This document shows, one piece after another, positions 29,384 through 39,800 of a stretch of 64,000 nucleotides of DNA. Source of the stretch: Rhynchopus sp. YZ270_cl-10 (taxonomy: Eukaryota; Euglenozoa; Diplonemea; Diplonemida; Diplonemidae); contig OZ037841.1 of assembly GCA_964035575.1 (NCBI GenBank), positions 682,001-746,000 of the forward strand, read 5' to 3'. Positions within the stretch are counted from its first letter, which is position 1. Each line of letters begins with the position of its first letter. The notes under the pieces were generated by a model that was not told where the DNA came from, made no database searches, and was given only the letters and a program-made list of their open reading frames with translations. A program made the translations under genes and the position numbers.

Positions 29384-30376
29384 ATGCTCGAGAGTATGGG
29401 GGTCCTTTCGACTGCAAAGGTCGGGAGGCCGCGGGCAAAGGAGGCTCCCCTCACCAAAAGGGAAGCCAAAGCGGTCGCCAAGAAGGCCGCACAGACCCTA
29501 GGCGACGCACTGGCGCCGTCTACCTGGAAGGGACTGGAGGGGTGCCACCGACGCCTGCTTCAGTTCAGAGAGGAGTGGGCCGTCACGACAGGCACGCTCC
29601 TTCCTTGGGACCTCTGCATAATCTACTGGGTGCAGAGGCTCCTCTCAGACCGGACCGCTCCCATAGCAGAGTCGTCAGCCCTGGAGTACTGCAGCCGTGC
29701 AGTGAGCTCGCTGGCGCGTATGGGGACAAAGCTGGACTCGCCGCTCCTGCGCGACTTTGTGCGCGCCCTCAAGCGGAAGGGCGGCCTGCGACCCCACCGC
29801 CAAGCAAAACCTGCCACCTCAGAAGTGGTGGCGACAGTGCTGGAGCAGACGACGGACCCCGACACCTGCCTGGCCATCGCCGTAGCCTGGTGCGGAGCAG
29901 CCCGAGTGTCCGATGTGTTGCGCCTACGCTCGACGGACCTCTCCTTCGAGGGGGGGTTCGTCGCCATCAATTGGTCGGAGACGAAGTCCGACCCCTTCCG
30001 GATCGGAGTTACAACGGGGGTGCACGTGGCCGAGCGATGGATGGGGATGCTGAGGACGAAAGTATTGGGGTTGAAAGCAGGAGAACTCCTGGTGGAGTCC
30101 ACCTACCGCCGCGTCGTTGCGGCCCTCCAAAAGGTCGACCCAGAGCTGAGCGGCCACTCCCTCCGCCGGGGAGCACTAGCGGAACTCCTGGAGCAGGGCA
30201 TCTGTCTCGAGTCCCTGCGCCAGCTGTCTCGTCACTCCTCCCTCGACGCACTGGCGCGTTACCTCCCGGCGGGGAAGATCAGCCTAGCACGCGACTCGGC
30301 CACGACATCCCTGGTGCTGGGAAGGAGGCTGGAAACCCGGGGCCGGTTCTCTGCCCTGCTTTCCCGGGCGCATTAG
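29384..30376 (+). CDS. Tyrosine recombinase of the YR retroelement
   Basis: About 330 residues from the Met at 29384; the frame is open further upstream, overlapping the gag-like gene, so the true start is uncertain. An N-terminal helical DNA-binding part (~30-140) precedes the catalytic part. Catalytic boxes seen: the first Arg in GAARVSDVLRLRS, then SGHSLRRGA, then LSRHSSLDALARYL with the nucleophile Tyr. These elements integrate a circular DNA by site-specific recombination rather than with a DDE integrase, which fits the lack of target duplication. Confidence 0.85.
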   Translation: MLESMGVLSTAKVGRPRAKEAPLTKREAKAVAKKAAQTLGDALAPSTWKGLEGCHRRLLQFREEWAVTTGTLLPWDLCIIYWVQRLLSDRTAPIAESSALEYCSRAVSSLARMGTKLDSPLLRDFVRALKRKGGLRPHRQAKPATSEVVATVLEQTTDPDTCLAIAVAWCGAARVSDVLRLRSTDLSFEGGFVAINWSETKSDPFRIGVTTGVHVAERWMGMLRTKVLGLKAGELLVESTYRRVVAALQKVDPELSGHSLRRGALAELLEQGICLESLRQLSRHSSLDALARYLPAGKISLARDSATTSLVLGRRLETRGRFSALLSRAH

Positions 30377-30417
30377 GCCATCGGGCCCCAGGGGTGCGTC
30401 CCGGCTACGACCCAACA

Positions 30418-32133
30418 ATGAACGTGGCCGCTCCGCTGAAGGTCCCTCCCCCGCCGCCGCTGCCGCGACGGATGCCGTCTGACATGTGGCCGGACATCTG
30501 CTTGGTGTACGCTAAGGAAGCTACGGTGGCAATTGACGGCAGACATGTGGGTCCTCCTGCCGCCAGAGGTGGCGCCGCGGACTCGCTGGCCCCCATCTCC
30601 TCCGCTTCGCTGGACCTAGATGCGCTTGTTGCTTTAGATTCTAGGGGTATCCTTTCCGGGGTGATTGACGTGATTCGGGACCCGAGGGCGTTCGAGGCGG
30701 CTTTCCTGCCCGAGGCACAGGCGACCCTGCGGGAGAAGCGGACGCGGACGGGTGTGTCTCGCCACATGCATCGCCACATGAAGGACCTGACGGAGTGGGG
30801 TGTGGTGCGCAGATCGCAGGTGCAGCACGTCGTCCTTCCGGCGTTCACGGTGGAGAAGAAGAGCGGCGGACTGCGACTGGTCTGCGACGGGCGGAAGCTC
30901 AATTCGTTGATGCGCGCCCCGCCGCCCATGCTGCTGCCGTCCATCCACTCCGTGATCCAGCGTTTCCTGTCTGCCAACTTCGTGGTGCAGGCGGACGGGA
31001 AGAGCTGGTTCTACCAGTTTCCGCTAGCTGACGGTGTGGACTCCTACTTCGGTGTGAACCTCGCTGGCGCCAGGGGGTGCTACTCGCGTGCTGTGCTCCG
31101 CAAGCTGTGCATGGGGTGGAGCTGGGCCCCCTGCATCGCCCAACGTTCAGGCTGGGTGCTTCTCCCCGAGGAAGATGGTTTGCCGTGGGTGGACAACTTC
31201 TTCGTGATCGGTATGTCTCACGAGGATGCGCTTGAGAAGTACCGCAGGTTCCTGGTGCGTGCGTCTGCCGTGGGCGCCGAGCTGAACGAGGGCAGTGAGT
31301 TTGGTTCCCCTGAGTCGAGGTTTGTTGCCCTGGGTCTTGACTTCGACCTGGAGTCGTGTCCGCACAGGTACCGGTCTGAACCTGCATGGGTGCTTAAATT
31401 TGTGAGCTCTCACTATTTAAGTGCTGTGCTGGAGAACCGGGCCTCTGCCCGTGAGTTTTACAAGGCTCTCGGTGGTATGATTTGGTTTTTGTATTCCACT
31501 GGGAGGCGTTTGTGTTATTTTTCTTCGTCTCTTTCATTCCTCAGACGGTCCGCGTCCTCACTGGCGGAGACGCCGGAGGACTGGGACCGCCCCCTACCCA
31601 TTGTTCCCTCCGTCTTGTCGGAGTTTCGTGTTATTGTGGGCACCATCGAGTCTAACGAGTGGGTCGAGCACCAGCAGTCCAGACCCACGGTGGTCGGATG
31701 GTCAGATGCCTCGGACTCCGAATGGGCCGCTCTCCTTGAGACTGACCCCGAACCTGTTATTCAGGGGGTTTTTGATGAGCCATCGGCTCATCACATTTAC
31801 ATCAAGGAGCTTTTTGCAGCGTGGCAGGCGGTGAGGCTGGCGGCTGGTAGTAACCGGGGCTGTTCTCTCGACCTGCAGGTGGACAACACGGCCGCGGTGG
31901 CGGCGATCAACAAGGGTCACAGTAAGAACTTCTTTGCGAACAACCTGCTGTGCGCCATGTTTGACGACGCACAGGCCGCCGACATCTCGATAGGGGCGTC
32001 GTGGGTTCCCACGGACGTCCAGCGTGCAGATGAGTTCACCCGGGGCACGGTCGCCCCCCCGTGTTCGGTGTGTATCCCCCCCGTACCCCCCAAGCACGCG
32101 GCGATAGCCGCGTTATCTTCATCATGTTGTTAA
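30418..32133 (+). CDS. Reverse transcriptase-RNase H of the YR retroelement
   Basis: About 571 residues from the Met at 30418; the same frame is open upstream but overlaps the recombinase. RT features: VVLPAFTVEKKSGGLRLVCD and GRKLNSLM (palm entry), FVVQADGKSWFYQFPL (first catalytic Asp region), MGWSWAPCIAQRSG, and a VDN-centred catalytic turn (PWVDNFFVIG). RNase H follows (VVGWSDASDSEWAAL, IYIKELFAAWQAV, LQVDNTAAVAAINKG, WVPTDVQRADEFTRG). The overall type is the DIRS/Ngaro RT-RH. It ends ~80 bases before B1. Confidence 0.87.
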   Translation: MNVAAPLKVPPPPPLPRRMPSDMWPDICLVYAKEATVAIDGRHVGPPAARGGAADSLAPISSASLDLDALVALDSRGILSGVIDVIRDPRAFEAAFLPEAQATLREKRTRTGVSRHMHRHMKDLTEWGVVRRSQVQHVVLPAFTVEKKSGGLRLVCDGRKLNSLMRAPPPMLLPSIHSVIQRFLSANFVVQADGKSWFYQFPLADGVDSYFGVNLAGARGCYSRAVLRKLCMGWSWAPCIAQRSGWVLLPEEDGLPWVDNFFVIGMSHEDALEKYRRFLVRASAVGAELNEGSEFGSPESRFVALGLDFDLESCPHRYRSEPAWVLKFVSSHYLSAVLENRASAREFYKALGGMIWFLYSTGRRLCYFSSSLSFLRRSASSLAETPEDWDRPLPIVPSVLSEFRVIVGTIESNEWVEHQQSRPTVVGWSDASDSEWAALLETDPEPVIQGVFDEPSAHHIYIKELFAAWQAVRLAAGSNRGCSLDLQVDNTAAVAAINKGHSKNFFANNLLCAMFDDAQAADISIGASWVPTDVQRADEFTRGTVAPPCSVCIPPVPPKHAAIAALSSSCC

Positions 32134-32215
32134 GCGTAATCATTTCTAGTGTGTCATGCATCATCCCTCTCTGCGTTGTTCTTTTCAGCCGCTTCGCGGT
32201 CCCTTTGGGCCTGTA

Positions 32216-32508
32216 GGCTGCGTTCAACGAAAATAATCTTCCCCCCCTTTTTCTAGTCGAGTAATCAAGATCAGTTGGCGACTGTAAGAGTCGAGTTTTT
32301 CCTTACACGTAGTGTTATTAGAAACTCGAGTAATAAAGCCAACGTTTAATCGCCTGATACCGACTATTTTCTCCTCCCCTTTAAAAATCACTTGCGCCAA
32401 AATTCAGATCTCATACACTGTTTTTGGCTGCGTTCAACGAAAATAATCTTCCCCCCCTTTTTCTAGTCGAGTAATCAAGATCAGTTGGCGACTGTAAGAG
32501 TCGAGTTT
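32216..32508 (+). repeat. Right split direct repeats (B1-A2-B2)
   Basis: B1 (32216-32298) and B2 (32426-32508) are 83-bp identical copies ending GACTGTAAGAGTCGAGTTT. A2 (32296-32443) between them repeats A1. The core GGCTGCGTTCAACGAAAA is at the start of B1 and at the A2/B2 overlap. Confidence 0.9.
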
Positions 32509-32611
32509 CTTTTTTTTTTTTTGGAAACAAATATAGAGAAGTGGTGCAAAGACCTCACCGGGATCAAGGTGAACGTAGACACACCACTATATAAGAAAGT
32601 GAAGTGCAAAA

Positions 32612-32680
32612 AATAGTGCAAAACGCCTCTTGGATGCAGGCACCTTGACACACTTCGCGGGTTATCAAACCCCAGAAGAA
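32612..32680 (+). repeat. SINE-like unit, diverged
   Basis: AATAGTGCAAAACGCCTCTT, GGATGCAGGCACCTTGACAC, CTTCGCGGGTTATCAAACCC and CAGAAG match the order of the unit at 3785-3850 and the T-arm-like half of 3333-3426. Confidence 0.6.
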
Positions 32681-32930
32681 AACACAGTGTGCACTTCTTC
32701 AAAAAAAAAACCCCCAACAGCAAAAAAAGAAAAAAAGAAGCAACATATTGACACAAAGAGAGAGGGAGGAAATGGAAAAAGAGGGGAGGAGGAGTGGGCG
32801 TGCAACATCTCTGGGATGTAGGCACTAAAAAAAAAAGAAAGAAAACTTGAAAGATGGATAAACCTCACGTGGAAGAAGGGGGTACAATTGGGAGGAGGGA
32901 AGACAAAAAAAAAAAGAAGAAGAAGACTTG

Positions 32931-32967
32931 AAAGATATGAATATGCATCTCGTGCATACACATCTTT
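32931..32967 (+). repeat. Dispersed hairpin family member
   Basis: AAAGAT (32931-32936) pairs with ATCTTT (32962-32967), and TATGC (32942-32946) pairs with GCATA (32954-32958); loop ATCTCGT. Preceded by ACTTG. A different paired word in the same frame as other members. Confidence 0.7.
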
Positions 32968-33062
32968 GGGGAGGAAAAGATAGAACAAGACTGATCAAAT
33001 CATAAAATCGACAAAACATATGAAGAAAAAGAAAAGACAAAAAAAAAAAATGGAAAATTTGA

Positions 33063-33084
33063 GAGATGAATGCATGCACATCTC
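33063..33084 (+). repeat. Dispersed hairpin family member, short loop
   Basis: GAGATG (33063-33068) pairs with CATCTC (33079-33084), and TGC pairs with GCA inside. The loop is reduced to two bases and lacks the CCTCTCGTG core. Confidence 0.6.
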
Positions 33085-33143
33085 AAAGAGAGAAGAAAAA
33101 AAATTTTTTTTGTACCAAAGATAAACATAATCCTAAATACAAG

Positions 33144-33237
33144 ACCACCTGATTTTTTTTTTTTTTTCCGCCCTGAAATTGGTGAACTTTGGTGGTCTTA
33201 AAACCACTTTTTTTAACTCAAGGCAAAATCAGGTGGT
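33144..33237. mobile_element. 94-bp inverted-repeat element
   Basis: ACCACCTGATTTT at 33144 and AAAATCAGGTGGT ending 33237 are perfect 13-bp inverted repeats. The interior also pairs GGTGGTCTTAAAACCAC locally. Non-coding and MITE-like. Confidence 0.65.
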
Positions 33238-33802
33238 GGAGAAACTGACAAAAAAAAAAAAATGTTTTTTGTCCCCAGTTTATGAGATAACAAAATCGAG
33301 AAAAAATAAGGGTTTTTTGGCAAGGAAATCCTGCCTCTTTATACCCTATTAATAAAAAGATAAGGAGGTAGAACCTACACTCCCCTATCCCCCCCCCACA
33401 CACTCCACTTTTTTTGTCAACCCACCCGCCCCTCACAAAACCCCCCATATTTTCCCAAACTATTCCCTTCTCTCTCTCTCTCTGCCTCCCCTTCAAAAAT
33501 TTCTCCCCATTGAAGCAACAATAACCTACCAAAATAGGTTATGTTCACTGTTCACAACGTCGCCCGAAGAGATAGACGCAAAGTATCTATTTTTTTTTGA
33601 TAAATTGTTGGAGTAGTGTAGTTGCCTCGGTTTGTGTTGCCACAGTGGTGCAATCTCCACTATCAATTTTCTATTTATTTTATTTTTGGGTGTAGACAGG
33701 ATGAGAACTCCACTATACTTCCCCCCGCACCCCCATTCCACCCCTTTTTTGATAATCTCGCAGTTCCTCCCCTACCCCTCTCTTTCTCTCTTTCTTGCTG
33801 CT

Positions 33803-36800
33803 TCACAGTTTTAATTCACCACTGCAGAAGTGTTTTTGGAGTTCCGGTGTTGTGCCTACCTTTTCAAAGAGCTCCTCCGTGAGACGTCTGTTGTCCTTTT
33901 TGACAGAGGTGTCTCGTTCTATTGTAGTGAGAATCGCGAGACTGCGTGCTGCGAAGTAGGGCATATTCAATGAATTTGCGTGGTCGTAACAGGACCGGAG
34001 GGAGGACCGGACACTACCATTTGCCACTCCTTGGCGGAGCCATAGCGCTACCAACGCCTCCATGAGAAGCAGCGCCGGACGCCATGAAGGAATCTCCTTG
34101 ACGGCCTCTGACATAATCGAAAGGGCCTTCTTTGCGCCGTGTCGCAGATCTGACATTGCGACAGTGGTCGCAGCAACAGAAGCATGCGTCACAGCCTCTA
34201 CAAACGCATGCAACGACACCAACACAACAAACGTCGCCGGAAACTGCCTTGCCTCATCCAGCAGCACCACCGCACTGACCAAAAACCGCAACGCATCGTC
34301 CCCACCACTTCCTCCAATGATCCCTACGTTCTGCTCTCCCTGTACAGGAGGTGCGACAACACTGGTCGCAGCCATCCCCACAGCGGAAATGCATTGTAGT
34401 AAAAACACAATCTGTCGATCCGAAATGCAGCTATTCAAACTAAAGCCTTTGCCGAAGGAGTAGAGGCGCGCGCCGTCGGGTTGGGGTCGTTCTCGATCGG
34501 AGTCGTGGGAGAGCATGTCCCCGGTGATTAGCTTTTGGCTTTTTTTGAGTTTTTGTCTCGTAATTTCTGCGAGCTTGCTGCCGCGTTCCATTCGGTCGCC
34601 ACCGAGGATGAGAACATCGATGTAGATTGAGAAGAGAACGGAATACGCCTCGCAACGTGAGTTGTTTGAGAAGTTTGCGAACTTCGCAAGCTCCAGGAGG
34701 TGCCCCCAACGGCCCGACGAGCCGCCCTTCTTTGTATTGCGCGCTCCTGTAAAGCAGAGGTACACATCGACTGTGAGGTAGTACAGTGCAGTGGTGGCCA
34801 GATCCCCATCTGAAGACATCTGGTTGTGTGACGATACGTAGGTCTGGACGGTCTTGGGCTCAGAGTAGTATGTGCACAGAACAATGCCAAACTTCTCGAT
34901 CGTCGCGGAGTCGTTTGGGTACCGCGACACCGCACCCTCCATGGCAGCGACAGCGTCGTCTCTGGTACGGCGGCGGTTGCTTCCTAGGCCGTACCATATG
35001 TTGGCAGGGTTGTAGGTGTGGAGGAACATCACCAGCGCACCACGCTTCGACTTCCCGACAGTGTTGAAGCCGTCACGGAGGGACCGAAGCTGTGTCTCCA
35101 TCCGCCGCAGACGCTCGCTCCAGAAGACACGCTCACGGATGCTCTCCGCCGCGTTCGACTTAGGGGTGTTCGAGTTGCGGTCAAGACTGCTGAGCACCTG
35201 CTGGCAGTTTGCACGCTCCTTTTCCACCATCGTCAGATAGTGTTCATACAACAACAACCCACGCAACGCATGATGCCGGAACAACGGCACACACCCCTTT
35301 GAGTGATGCACCATCGCAAGAACATGCCGTGCAAGGAAGACATCTACGACACTCACCTCCTCGGCCTCCCCATGGTAGTACGTCAGCCCGCAGAGGACGG
35401 AGCTGTGGTCACCTGGCGCACCTTCGACGGGGGTGCTGCGGTGGCGCTCCCTTCTGGTACGCCTCTGTCTGAGGTTGGGTGGTGGCGACGACATGAGAAG
35501 GTGTTTGTCGTGCACTGCAGGAGAATGCGAGGAGGGCGCGTTGCTGGCAGACGCCGTCACGGTGATGCTACGGTACGCACTTTGCGCACTGCCTCCAGCC
35601 GGCCCCGAGAGCGAATGCGTCGAGTACTGCGGCTGCGAGCTGGGCAGCTTCCAGTTGTTCATGAACGACGACGACGCAGACGTTGCATTCGCATTCTTCA
35701 TGTTACGCTCTCCAATGTAGACCTCAGACCTTGCCTGCGTCATCTTCAGATATTCCTTCCAGTCAAGCATATTCAGGATGTGGAGATGGCACGACAGCCC
35801 CATGCCTTTATCATCTGAGTGTGCCCCTCCCTCAAAGCCGTATCGTGTGTCAAAGCAGAAGTGCACCTTTGACTGTGGTCCACCCCGTCGGATTGTACAG
35901 CAGGTATCGTCAGAATTGAAGTCGGTCTTGCCGTGCCACAGATCCGAGCGGAGAAGGTCATTTCCTGCAACGCTTTTTAAGAGCATATCTGCGTGGCGTG
36001 CGGCTCCGTCCATATCGCCAGATTGGTAGAGGAGAAATGCGGAGACGGAGACCCAATGGTAGAACGCACCTCCTTTGGGCTTGAGGGTGTCGTGGGTGTC
36101 CATTTTCTTTGCGATGGTGATCGCTTTTTGGTAGTAAACCAACGCCTTTTCCATGTTGTTTTTGAGGTATTCTACATCCGCAGTTTTGCCTAGATAGATG
36201 AGAGAACGTGATACGAGGTCTCCTTCGGTGAAGTGGTGAAGCAAGATGCAAGGGTCAATGCAGACCCCAGCAACGAAGCTCTGCTCGAGGTATTCCGCAA
36301 CGTGGCGGTGGTACTGTCTCCGCTCATTCGCGAGGAGCATCGAGTACAACACATCCTGCATCAGTTGGATTCTGAACCCAAACACAGGGGAGTCCTCATA
36401 GGCCCGCAAGATCTTATCGCTCACCTTCTTCACCAACGACGTCGCGGATCCACCAGATATCATTGAATGTACCCCACTCTTCTCGGACCCTACCTTCCGC
36501 AAACCACCCCCACTCTTCACAATAACCAAAAACCCTAAACTCTCCAATTTATGCACCAGATCGGAGACACTATAGGCTACCCCGTTTTTCTCCAACACAT
36601 CCTGCAAAAGAGCGAGGGAGAATGTCGAACCTATTACACTGGCGACCTTAAGAAGGTTTTGAAGCTGTGGTGACAGACGGTCCACACGACCGGTGATGAC
36701 ACCTTCGATGCGGTCCGGGAGGGGAAGCTTGGAGACATCGACGCCTTGCTGGAAGGAGATGAAGTAGCGTTCTCCGAGGGCTCGGGTGGTGTGCCCTGCA

Positions 36801-39800
36801 CCTGCCTCAGTCACTTCGAGTACCCCATTTGAACCAAACATCAAATGTGAGACGATCGTACTGAGGTTGGTAGGTGGTGGTGTGGCATCCTGCTGTGGAA
36901 GGGGTGTCAGCAGCGGACCTGCCGCACCCCTATTCTGCTGGTGTACAGGGGAGAACTCAGGAAGGCCTTTCGCAGTGCCCTCCTCGGCAGGTGTGGTAAG
37001 GTCGCAGAGTGAGACGAAGAGTTGTTCGGAAAACCCAGGGTTGCCCATGCATTTTTTGTGAATGACATTGAGAACGTCCTCTCGGACCAGAGCACCGGAG
37101 ATCTTGTTGAGAAGGTTCGCGGTGTCCTTTTTCGCAAGCGGGGTGAGGACCACTTTGGTTGCAGGGCCGTTCCTATCAAAGCAGTTGACGCCACCCCAAT
37201 CGCGGTAGTGTTCTTCCTTTACCAGGGTGCGTGCTTGGTCTTCTTCGTCTTCTTCCTCATCACCACGTTTTTTATCATTGCTCTCCACCCTTCGTGTTGC
37301 AATTACCGCGAAGTACGGTGAATTTCTCACAATATACGTTAATACCCGCAACGAGCTTTGATCGCACCAATGAATGTTATCTACTGTTAGCACTACTGGT
37401 TGGATTTTCGTTGCCGTTCCGTCCGGCGCCACGTCTAAGGTGTATTCACGCGAAAAAATGCCGGCAATGACCTCAAGCATGATGTCTGTTCTCTCGGAGT
37501 CTGAGAGCTTCATGGATTCTTCCGTTTCCTGGAGCTGTTCGCCAAGCGGGAGAATGCAGTTGAGGAGCGGGCGGAGGTGGATGTTGTTGTCGAAGCTGTC
37601 CAACTCTTGGGACAGCCATTCCATGGTGCGTTCTTCGAGAAGCCGTTTGATGAGCAGGGCGATCACGTAGTAGGGGGTGTTCTTCTCGAGGGGCGAGCAT
37701 TGGGCTGTGTGCACGGCAGGGCGGTTCTCGTAGTAGGAGCTTTGCCCAGCGCCGAAGCCGTGCTGGAGGTACAGCTTGGAGGCGCCGATGCCACCCTGCG
37801 AGGTCTCGGCAAAGCTTTGTATCTTCTCAAGCAGGAGTGTCTTGCCCTCGCCAGCATCGCCTTGGATGACTATCGTGCGCTCTGCAGGCGATGAATCCCC
37901 AAGGTCAATGATCTTCTCCGCATTCTTCTGAATACACAGAACCGCAGAAAACAAAACAATCATCTCCTTCTCGCGTCCAAATATCTTAAGTTCCTCCCCC
38001 GCAGGCTTGACCCCAGGTGTCGCAGTCGTAGGTGAGCCTACTGTCTCGCCGGCCTTGATGACAGGTTGGAGGGCAAGTGTAGGTTGTGATGCATGTGGAG
38101 CAGCGCCAGAAGACTTCTCGACAGTCCACACCTTAGTGAGAATCTTCTTGCCCTTCATCTTGACGTCCTGCCCGTTGTTGAAGGCAAACATATTGAAGGA
38201 TTGGCACAGCGAGCGGGTCGAGTCGTCGCAGCAGACTGTGGAGAGGTGCACGCCGTCTTTGCGGCTGGTCTGACGCATGGCAAACTGCATGACACGTGCC
38301 GCAGTGTTGACGCCGTCGCCCAATACAGTGTACTCACGGCGTTGCTTAGCTCCGCACATCCCGCAGTACACCTTTGACCGAGAAATACCGCACGATGCAT
38401 AAAAGTTTGGCAGAACGTAAGTCACCTTCTCTGAGGTGGTCTGGTTCAGCGCCTGTCCAGATGTGTCCTGGTGTGTGAAGTTCTCCCTCCACCGCTCCAG
38501 CTTTTGGACCAGGTCGTGCGCAAAGTCTACTGCACGGAGCGAGTCATCTTCGTGCGAATGCCCTGGCAGCCCAAACACACACAGCAGCAACGCGCCTTTG
38601 TCGTCGTAAAGAACTTTGTTGAGGATCCCGTCGCGCTTGCCAAGCTCAGTCAGGACAGACTGCACGACGTGCTGGAGGAGGTAGTCGATGGGGAGGGTCT
38701 GCTGTGCTTTGGACTCACGGTGCTTCTCCATGATGTTGAGGTGGATGAAGATGGTTGACACGATGCGAAGCTCGCCCTCCTCACCCCAGGTGTTTGTGAT
38801 TGTGTCGAAGAGAAAGCTTTTCACTTTGTATTTGAACTCGTCTTCGTTGCGCTTCTGCACCTCTGCGACAATACGCTCCTGCACCATCTCAGGCGCGTTC
38901 ACAAGAGTGGCATCACGCTTGAAGAAGAAGCTGTCCGCTGCTGAGGACACATGCTTATATGCTACGGGGTCCTCCGCCACGGTGCCCGCAAACCCTGCGG
39001 AGTAGATGGCCTCTGTCTTGATGGTACGCAGCTTGCGACGCGGCTCTTCCTTTTCCTTGGGGCTCACACCACCACCGTCGTCCTCATCATCGACAGGCTC
39101 TGTGAGCACCCCGTGAATAGCAGAGGAGAGAACCAACTGATCCATGATGGCGAGATCTACATTGTCAACGGAGTCTTTGACACCAGCTCCGGTGGTGACG
39201 TAACGCCATTCGTCTCGCACTCCGCCGACAATAGAGAATTTGATGTCACCTATGCCGATGGAAATGTGGACACCGAGACGGATTGGGTCGCTGTCGTCTG
39301 TGAATTGGATGTGTTCGTTCTTGGTGGCATCGAGGACCGCGATGGCACAGCCGTATGCCTTCGCTGCCAGGTCCATGAGAGAGCGTTTTGAGGATTCTTC
39401 GAACGTCTGCCGCGTCTGCCCGCCAGCACTCCGTATCAGATCCTCGTCGTGCTTCCATATCGCAAACAGCGCATCCCCAGAGAACTGCACCACATCCCCA
39501 CCACTCTCCCCCACAATCCGCAACAGAAGCGAAAAAAACGCGTTCAAATGAGTCGCAATACCATTCGAACCGTCTCGACTGTTCCGCATTGCCTCTGTGA
39601 TCGTTGTAAACCCGCACACATCAATAAAACACGTCGCCGCCGGGAACTCATACGCCTCATAAGCTACCCGCTCCCTCTCCGCAAGAATCTGCATCAACAC
39701 ATTCGGGATAAAACTGACCAAACTTCTCGTATCATAGGCCTTAACAGCCTCGAGGTCTCTCGACCGTTGGAGCTGTTGCTCAAACTTTGATGCAATATCT

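Larger units (their letters stand above)
27765..32508 (+). mobile_element. YR retrotransposon (DIRS order; split direct repeats, VIPER-like gene order)
   Basis: A 4.74-kb element with Pat/Ngaro-type split direct repeats: A1 (27765-27912) at the left, and B1 (32216-32298), A2 (32296-32443) and B2 (32426-32508) at the right. The paired copies are essentially identical. An 18-base core, GGCTGCGTTCAACGAAAA, ends A1, begins B1, and lies where A2 meets B2, as expected for recombination through a circular intermediate. Three genes follow in the order gag-like, tyrosine recombinase, RT-RNase H. As I recall, this order is that of trypanosomatid VIPER, while most DIRS-order elements place the recombinase last. 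The element looks whole with no evident breaks and so is probably young. It is G/C-rich and on the strand opposite to the host genes. Confidence 0.88.
32509..33802. other. Gene-free spacer downstream of the cyclase gene
   Basis: No coding region is supported. It begins with the T run flanking the retroelement and carries a SINE-like unit (32612), hairpins (32931, 33063), an inverted-repeat element (33144) and pyrimidine-rich stretches near 33380-33520 and 33715-33800. It should include the 3' UTR of the minus-strand gene ending at 33803. Confidence 0.5.

Noticed and set aside
29542-30417. Upstream open extension of the RT-RNase H frame
   Set aside because: It overlaps the recombinase gene in another frame and has only Pro/Arg-rich composition; the domain-bearing part begins after the Met at 30418.
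33850-33890. Possible tiny intron near the 3' end of the cyclase gene
   Set aside because: GTAGGC...TTCTGCAG would be only 38 bases, far shorter than the other introns here, and the frame is open without it.
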